This document shows positions 58,201-64,000 of a stretch of DNA of 64,000 nucleotides, one piece after another. The stretch comes from Siphonodentalium dalli (taxonomy: Eukaryota; Mollusca; Scaphopoda; Gadilida; Siphonodentaliidae). A program made the position numbers and the translations under genes. The notes below the pieces were generated by a model. It saw only the letters and a program-made list of their open reading frames with translations. It did not search any database and was not told the origin of the DNA. Position 1 is the stretch's first letter; every line of letters begins with the position of its first letter. Location of the stretch: the NCBI GenBank assembly GCA_032622095.1, contig CP136062.1:141192351-141256350 (forward strand). Direction: 5' to 3'.

Positions 58201-59866
58201 CGAAGAGCCTCTGGCTATGTCACTGTTTAAAACTACTTGTTTTAAAGTGACTTGACCAAGTATTGACTATTGTAGTCTTCAGAGTCCCAGTCTTCTCTGT
58301 CTTTACAGTCAGGTAAGCGACTCCACATTCACTGACTCTTGTTTTACAATTACTTGTGATATGCAGAAACAGTCATTTAAAGATGGTCTGTCTCTTCCTA
58401 ACACCTTTTATATAGTTTCTGGGTATAAAATAATAAATAGGAGTCAAAGACACCTGTCCGGAAACATTTATATCAATTACTATTGATTTTATTTTGATTT
58501 GTCCTGATATAATACATACTAGAACAACCATTTGGGACAGTTTTACGGGTTATTATTAGAACAGAAACTTCAGTTGCATTTGAAGCCTAGCAAGAGGGAG
58601 AACTTTATCTTGTTAGCACTCTCCATCAAGAAAAAATGTCATTTCAATTCAGATATTTTGCACGATTAAATCACTTTCTTGTGCCTTTATAGACAAATAA
58701 TATGTGACCCGCCATATCAAATCCAGTCGTAAGTCGGGATTTTTTTACCCTGTGCCAATGCATTCTCTTATATATGCGAGTCGACCATAGGTCACCTCGC
58801 ATATATAAGAGAATGCATTGGCCTAACAATTTTTTACAATTTTTCTTGTATTCTTTAACAATTTTATAATTTCACCCATACAGAGCCCCAGACAAACATG
58901 AGCAGACGACACTCTTCTATGTGCTTATATATGTGTGTGGGGCTCCCTGCAGGGTAATGGATGTTTTTTATTTTATGTCCTAAAAATTGTAAGAAACATT
59001 TATTTTAAAAAAATGATAAAAAATTGTTAGGCCAATGCATTCTCTTATATATGCGAGGCGACCATAGGTCACCTCGCATATATAAGAGAATGCATTGGCC
59101 TAACAATTTTTTACAATTTTTCTTGTATTCTTTAACAATTTTATAATTTCACCCATACAGAGCCCCAGACAAACATGAGCAGACGACACTCTTCTATATG
59201 CTTATATATGTGTGTGGGGCTCCCTGCAGGGTAATGGATGTTTTTTATTTTATGTCCTAAAAATTGTAAGAAACATTTATTTTTAAAAAATGATAAAAAA
59301 TTGTTAGGCCAATGCATTCTCTTATATATGCGAGGCGACCTATGGTCGACTCGCATATATAAGAGAATGCATTGGCACAGGGTAAAAAAATCCCGACTTA
59401 CGACTGGATTTGATATGGCGGGTCACATATATCCAATCTCCAATGATGTTGTTATTGTAATTGTGGCCCTGTACAGATAGACCAATTTTAAAGATATGAG
59501 CAGAGTTTCAAACTAATTTTTTACAAAATCTATTGTTTTTTATTTAGATTCTGGGGTATAAATTGTATAAATGTTTGAGACATAAATTACTGCCTGGAAG
59601 AGGCCATCATGTTGGATATAAAATGAATTTTCTATTGACTTACTTTATATATATCCTATGATACATGGGAATATCAATAATTATAGAATATACATTTTTT
59701 AAATGGATCCATGGATATATGGTTGAAATTTTTTTTTTTATTTATCAGGCCCGGGCCGTATGCACAATCAGAAGAAAAAGAGAAACCAAAGAAGAGATCC
59801 CGAGGTAAAAAGAAGAGTGCTGCCGCTGCCGCTGATCCTCCTAATCCTCCCACGAATTCATTCTAG
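40193..59866 (+). CDS. SS18: SS18/SSXT-family BAF subunit (exons 2-8 of the gene)
   Basis: Seven exons (40193-40269, 43224-43305, 43617-43704, 48076-48450, 51434-51727, 57310-57646, 59749-59866) join without a stop into 456 codons. SS18 is a subunit of the BAF (SWI/SNF) chromatin-remodelling complex and acts as a nuclear coactivator. The first ~53 residues are the core of the SNH domain (MLDENNQLIQTVLEYQSKGK, then QYQQVLHKNLVYLATIADSN), close to human SS18. Next come Gln/Met/Pro-rich exons with a 27-Gln run. A Gln/Pro/Gly/Tyr-rich part (exon 57310-57646) corresponds to the QPGY transactivation region. The C-terminus is basic (KPKKRSRGKKK) and Ala/Pro-rich, unlike vertebrate SS18. In homologues a short first exon encodes ~22 residues before this MLDE; I did not find it. 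The introns are crowded with mobile elements. Confidence 0.9.
40910..41190 (+). other. Open frame in SS18 intron 2 with a hydrophobic segment
   Basis: A frame at 40926-41186 (86 codons) begins MFMPWKKSFIEAFVLFTSF and continues with a Leu-rich hydrophobic stretch, then a hydrophilic tail. That is the outline of a type II membrane protein N-terminus. An overlapping frame of 113 codons runs through the same DNA and into the next element. No family is recognised, and chance is the likelier explanation. Confidence 0.15.
41226..42695. mobile_element. CAGGGTTTCCG TIR element, copy 1
   Basis: 1470 bp. Ends CAGGGTTTCCG and CGGAAACCCTG; exact 7-bp direct repeats CTATATA flank it (41219-41225 and 42696-42702). 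A second copy (54370-55779) shares most of its sequence, but the segment about 41925-42235 is in the opposite orientation here. No transposase was recognised. CAGGG ends resemble hAT elements, but the duplication is 7 rather than 8 bp. Confidence 0.8.
42925..43179. mobile_element. TTAA-target MITE with internal hairpins, before SS18 exon 3
   Basis: CCCTTTCATGGCAGGAGC at the left pairs with GCTCCAGTCATGGAAGGG at the right, each flanked by TTAA. Inside are two copies of the hairpin built on ATTCTCTTATATATGCGAG (42972-43037 and 43067-43133), the same motif as in the element at 58701-59429. The element ends about 44 bp before exon 3. Confidence 0.75.
43224..43305 (+). CDS. SS18: SS18 exon 3 (SNH domain, second half)
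   Basis: Acceptor TTTTTGTTTTCAG, donor GTAAGT. 82 nt; it completes the Gln codon and ends in phase 0. It encodes YQQVLHKNLVYLATIADSNQ SQQSLLP, the most conserved block of the family. Confidence 0.95.
43617..43704 (+). CDS. SS18: SS18 exon 4 (Gln/Met/Pro-rich linker)
   Basis: Acceptor ACAATCATTTCAG, donor GTAAAT. 88 nt, phase 0 in and phase 1 out. It encodes ALGQQSSNPHGQMNPQMRPG AQMPNQMPP, typical of the low-complexity region after the SNH domain. It shares its phase pair (0 in, 1 out) with the candidate microexon at 47328-47364. Confidence 0.85.
43862..44003. mobile_element. Decayed relative of the TTAA-target MITE at 39869
   Basis: Shares AATGGATTCTCC, TATTATTCATC, GGGTGTTCAGGA, ACTTATTATCTGAA and AAAGGGTTA with 39869-40123 in the same order. 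The left terminus is lost. Confidence 0.6.
44837..45190 (+). mobile_element. Tandem-core element P3
   Basis: The head TTAGTTCACCCGAGACGAAG and TCTCCAGTGGAGCT hairpin lead into a GTCC-rich tract. Two ~115-bp cores follow, with GAATGGGTTCATATTTGGT and ATTCAGATTTGTTCAAATGA. Same plan as the other microsatellite-plus-core elements, but a separate family. Its end is unclear. Confidence 0.6.
45626..46042. mobile_element. GTGTGTCTGACA MITE, copy 2 (intact)
   Basis: 417 bp with terminal inverted repeats GTGTGTCTGACATTTGCAGA and TCTGCAAATGTCAGACACAC, continuing through ATGAGGT.CCCAGAGGGTGA, flanked by TA on both sides. Lies in SS18 intron 4. No coding capacity. Confidence 0.8.
46045..46680. repeat. 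Tandem duplication including a MITE remnant
   Basis: The block after the intact MITE (TTATTTTCTTAACCACCGCT, TATCCAGATGAAATCATA) recurs at 46610-46660, and the MITE's right half recurs at 46488-46590 (GAGGTCCCCAGAGGGCGAAT ... GGACCTCATTCTGCAAAGAT). Between them is a G-run and a GTCC/GTCT tract. The arrangement suggests duplication of the insertion with its flank. Confidence 0.65.
46850..47150 (+). repeat. Diverged 'AGTTGGAAATTTCC' repeat
   Basis: TTTTGACCCCCTACTTTGAT, AACAGTTGAAAAGTTCATGC and AAAATAGGTTAGAATTGTTC match the opening of the family at 1205-2110 and 32915-34215, with many changes. Confidence 0.5.
47328..47364 (+). CDS. SS18: Candidate SS18 alternative microexon
   Basis: A 37-nt block (TCTTCAGAGTCCCAGTCTTC + TCAGTCTTTACAGTCTG) lies between TTGATTCTTGTAG and GTGAGC. 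In phase 0 it reads SSESQSSQSLQS and exits in phase 1, so it could replace exon 4 between exon 3 and exon 5 without shifting the frame; inserted beside exon 4 it would shift it. A near-identical copy lies at 58276-58312, where phases do not fit. It may be a true mutually exclusive exon or a repeat with chance splice sites. Confidence 0.35.
47505..47706. mobile_element. CAGTAATGC foldback MITE, copy 2
   Basis: A 202-bp near-perfect palindrome, CAGTAATGCTCTAATTAATC to GATTAATTAGAGCATTACTG, flanked by TA. The arms include GGAAATATGGCTTGTTGCCA and its inverse. Same family as 25668-25793. Confidence 0.85.
47811..48022. mobile_element. CAGTAATGC foldback MITE, copy 3, before exon 5
   Basis: 212-bp foldback copy from CAGTAATCCCCTAAATAATG to GGGTAGTACTG, flanked by TA. 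It lies only 105 bp from copy 2 and ends 53 bp before the acceptor of exon 5. Confidence 0.85.
48076..48450 (+). CDS. SS18: SS18 exon 5 (polyglutamine exon)
   Basis: Acceptor TTTCATTTTTCAG, donor GTAAGT. 375 nt, phase 1 at both ends. It begins GPNPQMGGSQMSQIPQNPQQ, then a 27-Gln run, then a Gln/Pro-rich part (PQPPSQQQQPPQQSQPQQQQ ...) and ends near GMPQQIQG. The long frames on other frames and the opposite strand are shadows of the CAA/CAG repeat. Confidence 0.9.
48150..48230 (+). repeat. SS18: Polyglutamine tract (27 codons, mixed CAA/CAG)
   Basis: 27 consecutive Gln codons. The longest uninterrupted CAG run is seven; the rest are CAA or short mixed runs. Interruption by CAA usually makes a tract less prone to expansion. 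Its length is likely variable between individuals. Confidence 0.9.
48554..49001. mobile_element. TIR element, relative of 22973-23422
   Basis: Shares TGTACTCAATCCGATTTG at the left, and at the right AATCAAATATTTTTTACCCT and GAAGCCAAAGAGAT with TTAATTCGGATTATGCATCT. Terminal repeats are more diverged than in the other copy. Confidence 0.65.
49214..49479. mobile_element. CAGTAATGC foldback MITE, copy 4 (internal duplication)
   Basis: 266-bp copy from CAGTAATGCCCTAAATAATC to GATTACTTAGGGCATTACTG, flanked by TA. The block TTCAGGATTTAGTCGGAAAT...AAAGCTCTCA is present twice in the left half, making it longer than its relatives. Confidence 0.85.
49790..50338 (+). mobile_element. Pearl-like element fragment, 3' part
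   Basis: Three ~130-160-bp core units (GGTGATAACTTCAGTTTTGG, ACATGAAAATACAGGTCAA, CCGCCCATTTTTTGCCAGAG) end in TCGGGGGACATAGTGGCCAG and CCTTTTATT, the same end as the P2 element at 56201-57292. The GTCC-rich head is absent. The next element (R3 copy c) starts two bases later. Confidence 0.6.
50341..51158 (+). mobile_element. Tandem-core element R3, copy c
   Basis: Begins AGCTCAACTTACTTTTGTAA + GTTTGAGCTATTGCCATGG with a GTCCGTGTGTC tract. It has about four cores and the full R3 end (GTTGAGCTACAGTGTCATTG + ACACTTT). It abuts the preceding element directly. Confidence 0.8.
51434..51727 (+). CDS. SS18: SS18 exon 6 (Met/Gln/Pro-rich)
   Basis: Acceptor CCCTTCTGTTTAG, donor GTACAA (weaker). 294 nt, phase 1 at both ends. 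It encodes GMNQQGMMPPQQIMSQSMMS ... and ends SYQNSQRSMPPPGGYNRQGP Q. Methionine is unusually common, as in other SS18 proteins. Confidence 0.88.
51728..53325. other. SS18 intron 6, first part, unassigned
   Basis: No further exon recognised. A block after TCTGTTTCTGCAG at 52082 looks like an exon start, but its sequence (GARKILQDTR) does not fit the family. A G-run lies at 52276-52285. Confidence 0.4.
53939..54062. mobile_element. Small foldback MITE inside R3 copy d
   Basis: AACTGTTCTGAGTAGCGTAC ... TTTTCTCCTC pairs with GAGGAGAAAAC ... GTATGCTACTCAGAACAGTT. 124 bp, no coding. Confidence 0.7.
54370..55779. mobile_element. CAGGGTTTCCG TIR element, copy 2 (nested)
   Basis: 1410 bp; ends CAGGGTTTCCG and CAGAAACCCTG. 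The flanks GCTGTAG (54363-54369) and GCTATAG (55780-55786) are a 7-bp target duplication with one mismatch. It interrupts the tail of R3 copy d. Its middle segment (about 55000-55268) is in the opposite orientation to that of copy 1. No transposase recognised. Confidence 0.82.
55834..55954. mobile_element. CAGTAATGC foldback MITE, copy 5 (internally deleted)
   Basis: Full left arm from CAGTAATGCTCTAATTAATC to GCCATTCATCGGA, then only the outer 28 bp or so of the right arm (GGTCGATTAATTAGAGCATT + ACTG). Flanked by TA. Most of the right arm is missing. Confidence 0.8.
56201..57292 (+). mobile_element. Tandem-core element P2, directly before SS18 exon 7
   Basis: The head TGTCCCCCGACGTTTCCGTC + GGAGGAC is followed by a GTCC/GTGC-rich tract (56240-56300). 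Five copies of a ~190-bp core (ATTGGGTACCTTCATGGTGT, AATCAACTCCTCCTACAGTT, AACATGTTGGTGATTTGCAA) come next. The tail GTTGTCGGGGGACACTGTGG mirrors the head. Core copies are nearly identical, so amplification is recent. It ends about 17 bp before the exon at 57310. Confidence 0.85.
57310..57646 (+). CDS. SS18: SS18 exon 7 (Gln/Pro/Gly/Tyr-rich)
   Basis: Acceptor TATAATTTCCTTAG, donor GTGAGT. 337 nt, phase 1 in and phase 2 out. It encodes SGGQQYPQQAYSQQQFRGPQ, then PYQQGQGQGQAMQGQGSYSG and, near the end, MPGQMPGQTQGQSQGGGMSG QMGGS. Tyr-containing YPQQ/YQQG/YAQY blocks correspond to the QPGY transactivation region. Open frames on the opposite strand are shadows. Confidence 0.9.
57706..58130 (+). 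mobile_element. Tandem-core element R3, copy e (truncated)
   Basis: R3 head AGCTCAACTTTGAGCTATTG starts 59 bp after the exon 7 donor. Diverged cores follow (CAGCAGCCATCTTGGATTTC; GGCCATCTTGGATTTTACTC). The tail is missing. Confidence 0.65.
58276..58312 (+). pseudogene. Second copy of the 37-nt microexon-like block
   Basis: TCTTCAGAGTCCCAGTCTTC + TCTGTCTTTACAGTCAG between TGACTATTGTAG and GTAAGC. It differs from 47328-47364 at two or three bases. Flanks are also similar (GAGCC.TGCTCAT / GAGCCTCTGGCTATGTCACT; AACTACTTGT). Here the surrounding exons are phase 2, so including it would break the SS18 frame. Confidence 0.4.
58701..59429. mobile_element. TIR element with internal tandem hairpins
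   Basis: The ends TATGTGACCCGCCATATCAA and TTGATATGGCGGGTCACATA are inverted copies extending ~80 bp (through CCAGTCGTAAGTCGGGAT and CCTGTGCCAATGCATTCTCT). Inside are two ~274-bp tandem units, each opening with the hairpin ATGCATTCTCTTATATATGC + GAG. The hairpin therefore occurs three times. Lies in SS18 intron 7. Confidence 0.8.
59749..59866 (+). CDS. SS18: SS18 terminal exon 8 (basic C-terminus)
   Basis: Acceptor TTTTATTTATCAG after a long T run. 118 nt, phase 2 in. It completes Met and reads PGPYAQSEEKEKPKKRSRGK, KKSAAAADPPNPPTNSF, then TAG at 59864-59866. The cluster KPKKRSRGKKK looks like a nuclear localisation signal. Vertebrate SS18 ends differently (in its Tyr-rich repeats), so this tail is lineage-specific or an alternative end. 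Confidence 0.85.
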
Positions 59867-59917
59867 GAACAAATTGTTCTCTGTCAATTATCTGGATTGT
59901 AGCTACACAGGCCTGTT

Positions 59918-59923
59918 AATAAA
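59918..59923 (+). terminator. Candidate SS18 polyadenylation signal
   Basis: AATAAA 52 nt after the stop codon; using it would give a very short 3' UTR. A second candidate (AATAAATAAAA) lies at 61495-61505 and would give a 1.6-kb UTR. The sequence alone does not decide. Confidence 0.45.
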
Positions 59924-60102
59924 ATGCATGCTGCTAGTGATGCAGATTCTAGGGTTATCAGCCAAGGCAATGTTTCTGTTTTTGGCCTGGGCAAATTCTT
60001 CTTAGTAATAGCATATTTTTTGGCGGACAGCGCTCTTATATTGCAGAGTCTATTTGCCATCCAAAGTAATTCATCACAATCTATTTGGTGATTAATTAAT
60101 AA

Positions 60103-60246
60103 TGTAAATAACCAACACAGACGAATTAGGTATACCCTTGAGTGTTCAACAGTCTTTAGTTAACTTAAGTGTTATGTAAATAACCAACACATACAAATTG
60201 GGTATACCCTTGCGTGTTCAACAGCCTTTAGTTAACTTAAGTGTTT
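60103..60246. repeat. 72-bp tandem duplication
   Basis: Two copies of TGTAAATAACCAACACA...GTTCAACAG.CTTTAGTTAAC, 60103-60174 and 60175-60246, differing at about five positions. Confidence 0.85.
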
Positions 60247-60619
60247 AAAGGGTCATTCACATGGTGAGAAATAGACTGGCACCTTTTTTTTATGTTTACT
60301 GTGTTTACATGCATTTTGAAATATAGAGGGCATTCTGTAGAAAGGCTATTCCTATTGTGCTTGCCAATGTAGTGTGGTTAAGATACTATTGCAAGAGAAT
60401 GATTTCTTGCATATTGTATGTTAGTTCCAATTGGATCATTGGATAGATGACCGATTACGCAATACATCATTCAAGGAACAGTCAAGAAGTGGGGCCATTT
60501 ATAGGCTGTTCCAATATATTCGGAAGTCGATTACCTCTGATAATAATTTTAATATAACACTCTTTGTAGTTCAGCCTCGGACAATTAGTATTGAAATGTT
60601 AGGTAAGTCAAAAGTTTGT

Positions 60620-61300
60620 CCACAGTATGACTAACTTTAGTCATAATGCAGCAAATTATTCATAATGATTAGAGTGATGTTGTTACAACAAATAAGAAAT
60701 GATTAGTCAAAATGACTGATTGGGGCATTATACTAGTCTTGTGTTGGTCAAAATGGCCATGATTGAGTCATAATGACTAACGTTTCTTCTTAATCACTGG
60801 GAAAATGCAATTTGGTGGAAATTTGGTGGAAATAATTCCAATAATCAACCAAATTATATATCCAGAATCAGAGAACGAGTTTAAAGCAGGACAAGTTTCA
60901 ATCAATTCTCTAAAACACAGATTGCAATACTGGTCTTAACTGGTTCATTTCCAATATGTCTGTTGTGTTTATGAAATAAGAACGTTTTTTTTCAAATAAT
61001 GTAACCGTTGGTGCCAGGTGAAGTTTATTGTATAATTATGTCATTATATCATCCCATCACATTCGTCCAATTATAAATCTAACAGAATTTGTGATGCAAT
61101 GGAAATTGAATATTTAGCAATGAATATTAATTTAACAGTGTTTCAATTCGAGTTATTCTTCTTGTAACTTAGTCACTATTACTAAGGCCAGAATTAGTCA
61201 TAGTGACTCACTGAAATGTGTGTGTTAGTCGAACGATTCCAAATGCTTGTGACTAACCCTAACTTTGTCAAATTGACCAGAATTATTTCTCAGTTTTTTC
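60620..61300. repeat. TTAGTCA/TGACTAA palindrome-word repeat, copy 2
   Basis: TTAGTCATAATG, TCATAATGACTAA and TTAGTCAAAATGACT recur, followed by AATAATTCCAATAATCAACC and GCAGGACAAGTTTCAATCAA, as at 27890-28170. More TTAGTCATAGTGACT words follow at 61180-61260. Confidence 0.7.
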
Positions 61301-62473
61301 TCAATCTCTGACAAGTAACATTTACATGCGTGAATTGTTTGGTGGTTTTATGACTTTTCGGTAGGGTTTGCACACTATGGCCATGTTGGCACTGACTTTT
61401 AGTGTTGCACATGAGATTACTGTAAGCAGAATGGGGAGACAGTTGCAGAGACAACACTTCCGACCTTTGCTATTGAATTCATCTTATTGATGTGAATAAA
61501 TAAAAGGATCTAATCAGAAAACAAACTTGGAGTTGCAGACCCATTGTGGTGGGTACAGAATTGTGTGTTCAGGGCAGGGTTGTTTCCAGGCCAGTTTTGC
61601 TACCTGTAACAGGTATGTGCACCCAAACTATAGGCGCACAAAAACTGTTGGAAAAAAAAATACTCAGATGATTTGTTTTTGACCATTACTACTAGAAAAC
61701 AAACACAACTAACACTAAATCATCAAATAAAGCAATAAATTGTCATTTTATGGCAGTACGTAGTTCCAGGGGGAGGCCACCCTTCCCATACCCTGCCCCC
61801 AACTTAGGGCGGCGGCCTTCAGATTTTACTTTGGCATATAAAACATGTGTCCTCAAATAATTACTGAAAATTACACTGGTTCAGGGGCCTGGTTGATTCA
61901 CTTGATGGACAGCACAATTCTGTGATGGACATCTTATTTTCTCAATCAACCATGGCGGAACATGTGATGGACATGTGACGGTCGGCACAATCCTGCACCA
62001 TTTCTGGAGGTGCTGCAGAGTTGTGCAGGGCTGTGGCGTGATCTTATCGGCTGACTTTCAAGATGGCAGAGCCCATTAAAGACTTATTTTGGACTTGAAT
62101 TGGGTGCGTGAAATTGATAAGTTAGTACTCCGGCACTATGCCAACCTGGGGAATGCACCATTCTACTAAGATCGCCGAAAATTTCAAAGAAATCGACCAT
62201 ACCACTCCATAGAAACATCATCTGAACTACGCCCAATTGTAAATATTTACCTCTCGATTCAATACGCAACTATCGACGATAATCGAATACAAATTATTTC
62301 GCCGTCGAGAGTCATTGCATTTAATTAATATATAAGAATGACGGTGCGTATTTGGATTAATATTCGTAACAAATAACTACTTTGAGCAAGATTATTCTCA
62401 ATTTCTATTTGATCACCTTACCAGAGTGTTTCACATCACTTTAAATTAATATTTCAATAACCAATTGGGAATA
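61300..62473. other. Downstream of SS18, unassigned
   Basis: No exon recognised. Possible distal polyadenylation site at 61495-61505. A CCTGTAACAGG hairpin phrase at 61600 resembles one at 34228. GATGGACA repeats at 61900-61975. Confidence 0.4.
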
Positions 62474-63426
62474 GTTTTTATACGCACTTTTGAAAAAAAG
62501 GCCGTATTATAGTATTGGTCCGTCCGTCCGTCCGTCCGTTAACCTGTTGTCCGGATGATAACTTTAGTTAGAGTGAACCAAAATTAGTAAAATTTGGTAT
62601 GTGGGTTTATTAGCCGAAAAGTAAGTTCAAGTTGGAATTTAGGTTCCGCCCGCCAATTTTCACCGGAGTTATGCCCCTTATTTAATGTTTTTTGACTTAG
62701 AAAATCCTTGAAATTTGTTGTCCGGATGATAACTTTAGTATAGTTTATCGGAATCAATCCAAATTTGGTATATTACTTTCTCCCACCAAAACACAGGTCA
62801 AATTCGAACTTGGGTTCTGTCCGACCATTTTTGGCAGAGTTATGCCCCTTTTTCGACTCAGAAAATTCAGTTTTTTCATATGTTTTTTGGTTTCCGGATG
62901 ATAACTCGATTTTTGAATGTTTATACGCAAAACCCGTTTTTTTGTGGATTACATATATCGAAATACAGCTCAAGTCCGAATTTCGTTTTAATCCGATAAT
63001 TTTTGCGAGAGTTATGGCCCCTTTTTTGACGTAATTTGACTTAGAAAATCCCTGAAATTTGTTGTCCGGATGATAACTTTAGTTAGAGTGAACCGATTTT
63101 AATCAAATTTGGTATGTGGGTTTATTAGGAGAAAAGACAGCTCAAGTTCGAATTTGGGTTCGTCCGCCAATTTTCACCGGAGTTATGCCCCTTATTTGAC
63201 GTAATTTGACTTAGAAAATCCCTGAAATTTGTTGTCCGGATGATAAGTTTACTAGAGCTTATCGGATTCAATGATAATTTGGTATATTACTTTCTCCCAC
63301 CAAAACACAGGTCAAGTTCAAATTTGAGTTCCGTCCGCTAATTTTTACCAGAGTTATGCCCCTTTTTTACCAGTTTCCGCCGACCCAAGAGAGGGCGTAT
63401 TTTGCACGCCCAGCGTAGCTCTTGTT
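62474..63426 (+). mobile_element. Pearl-like element P1, copy 3
   Basis: Begins GTTTTTATACGCACTTTTGA, has (GTCC)n at 62519-62540 and about five cores nearly identical to 19180-20088. It ends AGGGCGTATTTTGCACGCCC + AGCGTAGCTCTTGTT. Compared with the nested copy it keeps an additional block (TTTGGTTTCCGGATGATAAC near 62887). Confidence 0.85.
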
Positions 63427-64000
63427 CGATAATATGAATGCTTTTTCTCCTCATTTAACATCCTGTAACACAACCAATTTGTAAATAAAGTTATAAGAAT
63501 GGTTTCGGGCAAGATTTTGAAGGGAATATATATAAAAAAAATAAAGGACTTTATCTAAAAATAGAAAATTAGTTAAAGAAATTACACCTCAGAAAATTCA
63601 CCCTAATTTTTTGGACATTTATGGACACAATTAAACAAACATTATTTGTGCTCATTATCAATATTGTGGATTATATAATGCATTCAATGTGTAAACAAAT
63701 TGTTTGCATTGGTTTAATTTGGCATAATCAATTTGTAAAACCAGGAAGTGCATATTATTGATGCTGCTTATGCTATTTTTGGACCGCGAACACGTGACTT
63801 GTTCCACTAAAACTGTGCAGTTTTGGTTGATTCCCCGGGACAGGGCAGTTACAGAATTGTGAACAACTGGACCACTGGCTCATCATGGGGTACATGGATG
63901 ATTGATACCTGGGTGTCTCTTTTTTTAACCCTGAGGCGGAGCCGATGTGCTCAAAATCATCATCCAGTTATCAAATCTCCATGTACCTGCAATGTTGACT
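63427..64000. other. Window end, nothing recognised
   Basis: AT-rich non-coding sequence to the window edge. Confidence 0.5.

Noticed and set aside
1-64000. Search for CRISPR-like arrays, rRNA, tRNA, LTR or virus-like elements
   Set aside because: Regular arrays here are palindromic words or tandem cores without unique spacers. No tRNA fold, rRNA segment, RT/integrase pair, capsid or envelope frame was recognised.

Overview
The window looks like nuclear DNA from a marine invertebrate, most likely a bivalve mollusc. It is AT-rich, carries few and widely spaced coding exons, and is packed with short non-autonomous mobile elements. Several of these combine an ACGG-type (GTCC) microsatellite with a tandem core repeat of about 160-190 bp, which is the build of the 'pearl' elements known from bivalves. 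The organism call is an inference from repeat style plus the closeness of the SS18 exons to spiralian homologues. One 100-bp assembly gap lies at 36590-36689.

Two host genes can be supported. On the minus strand, two exons (10107-10235 and 4257-4423) share a splice phase and together give one complete WSC domain. This is the 3' end of a WSC-domain gene whose earlier exons I could not identify. On the plus strand, seven exons between 40193 and 59866 encode an SS18/SSXT-family protein (BAF chromatin-remodelling subunit). It has the N-terminal SNH domain, a 27-residue polyglutamine run, a long Gln/Met/Pro/Gly/Tyr-rich region and an unusual basic C-terminus. All seven exons join in frame with GT..AG sites. 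The short exon for the first ~22 residues was not found; it may lie in the gap or in sequence I failed to recognise.

Layout: 0-4.2 kb holds dispersed repeats, a palindromic GC-rich word array, a pearl-like element and a LINE tail. 4.2-10.3 kb is the WSC gene, whose intron contains a FoldBack-like element made of inverted ACCATGGT arrays and a decayed LINE ORF fragment. 10.3-31 kb is intergenic, with palindromic arrays (notably TGATATCA), several TIR elements, three tandem-core elements and a clean Mutator-like element with 10-bp target duplications. 31.5-36.3 kb is a 4.8-kb TIR element with 7-bp target duplications. 40-60 kb is SS18, whose introns are crowded with MITEs and pearl-like elements, four of which end only about 17-70 bp before a splice acceptor. 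60-64 kb holds further repeats and another pearl-like copy.

I found no tRNA, rRNA, CRISPR array, LTR element or virus-like element. The most unusual theme is a set of unrelated arrays, each built by permuting short palindromic words. A second is the packing of mobile elements against SS18 splice acceptors. A third is a pair of related TIR elements that differ by inversion of their internal segment.
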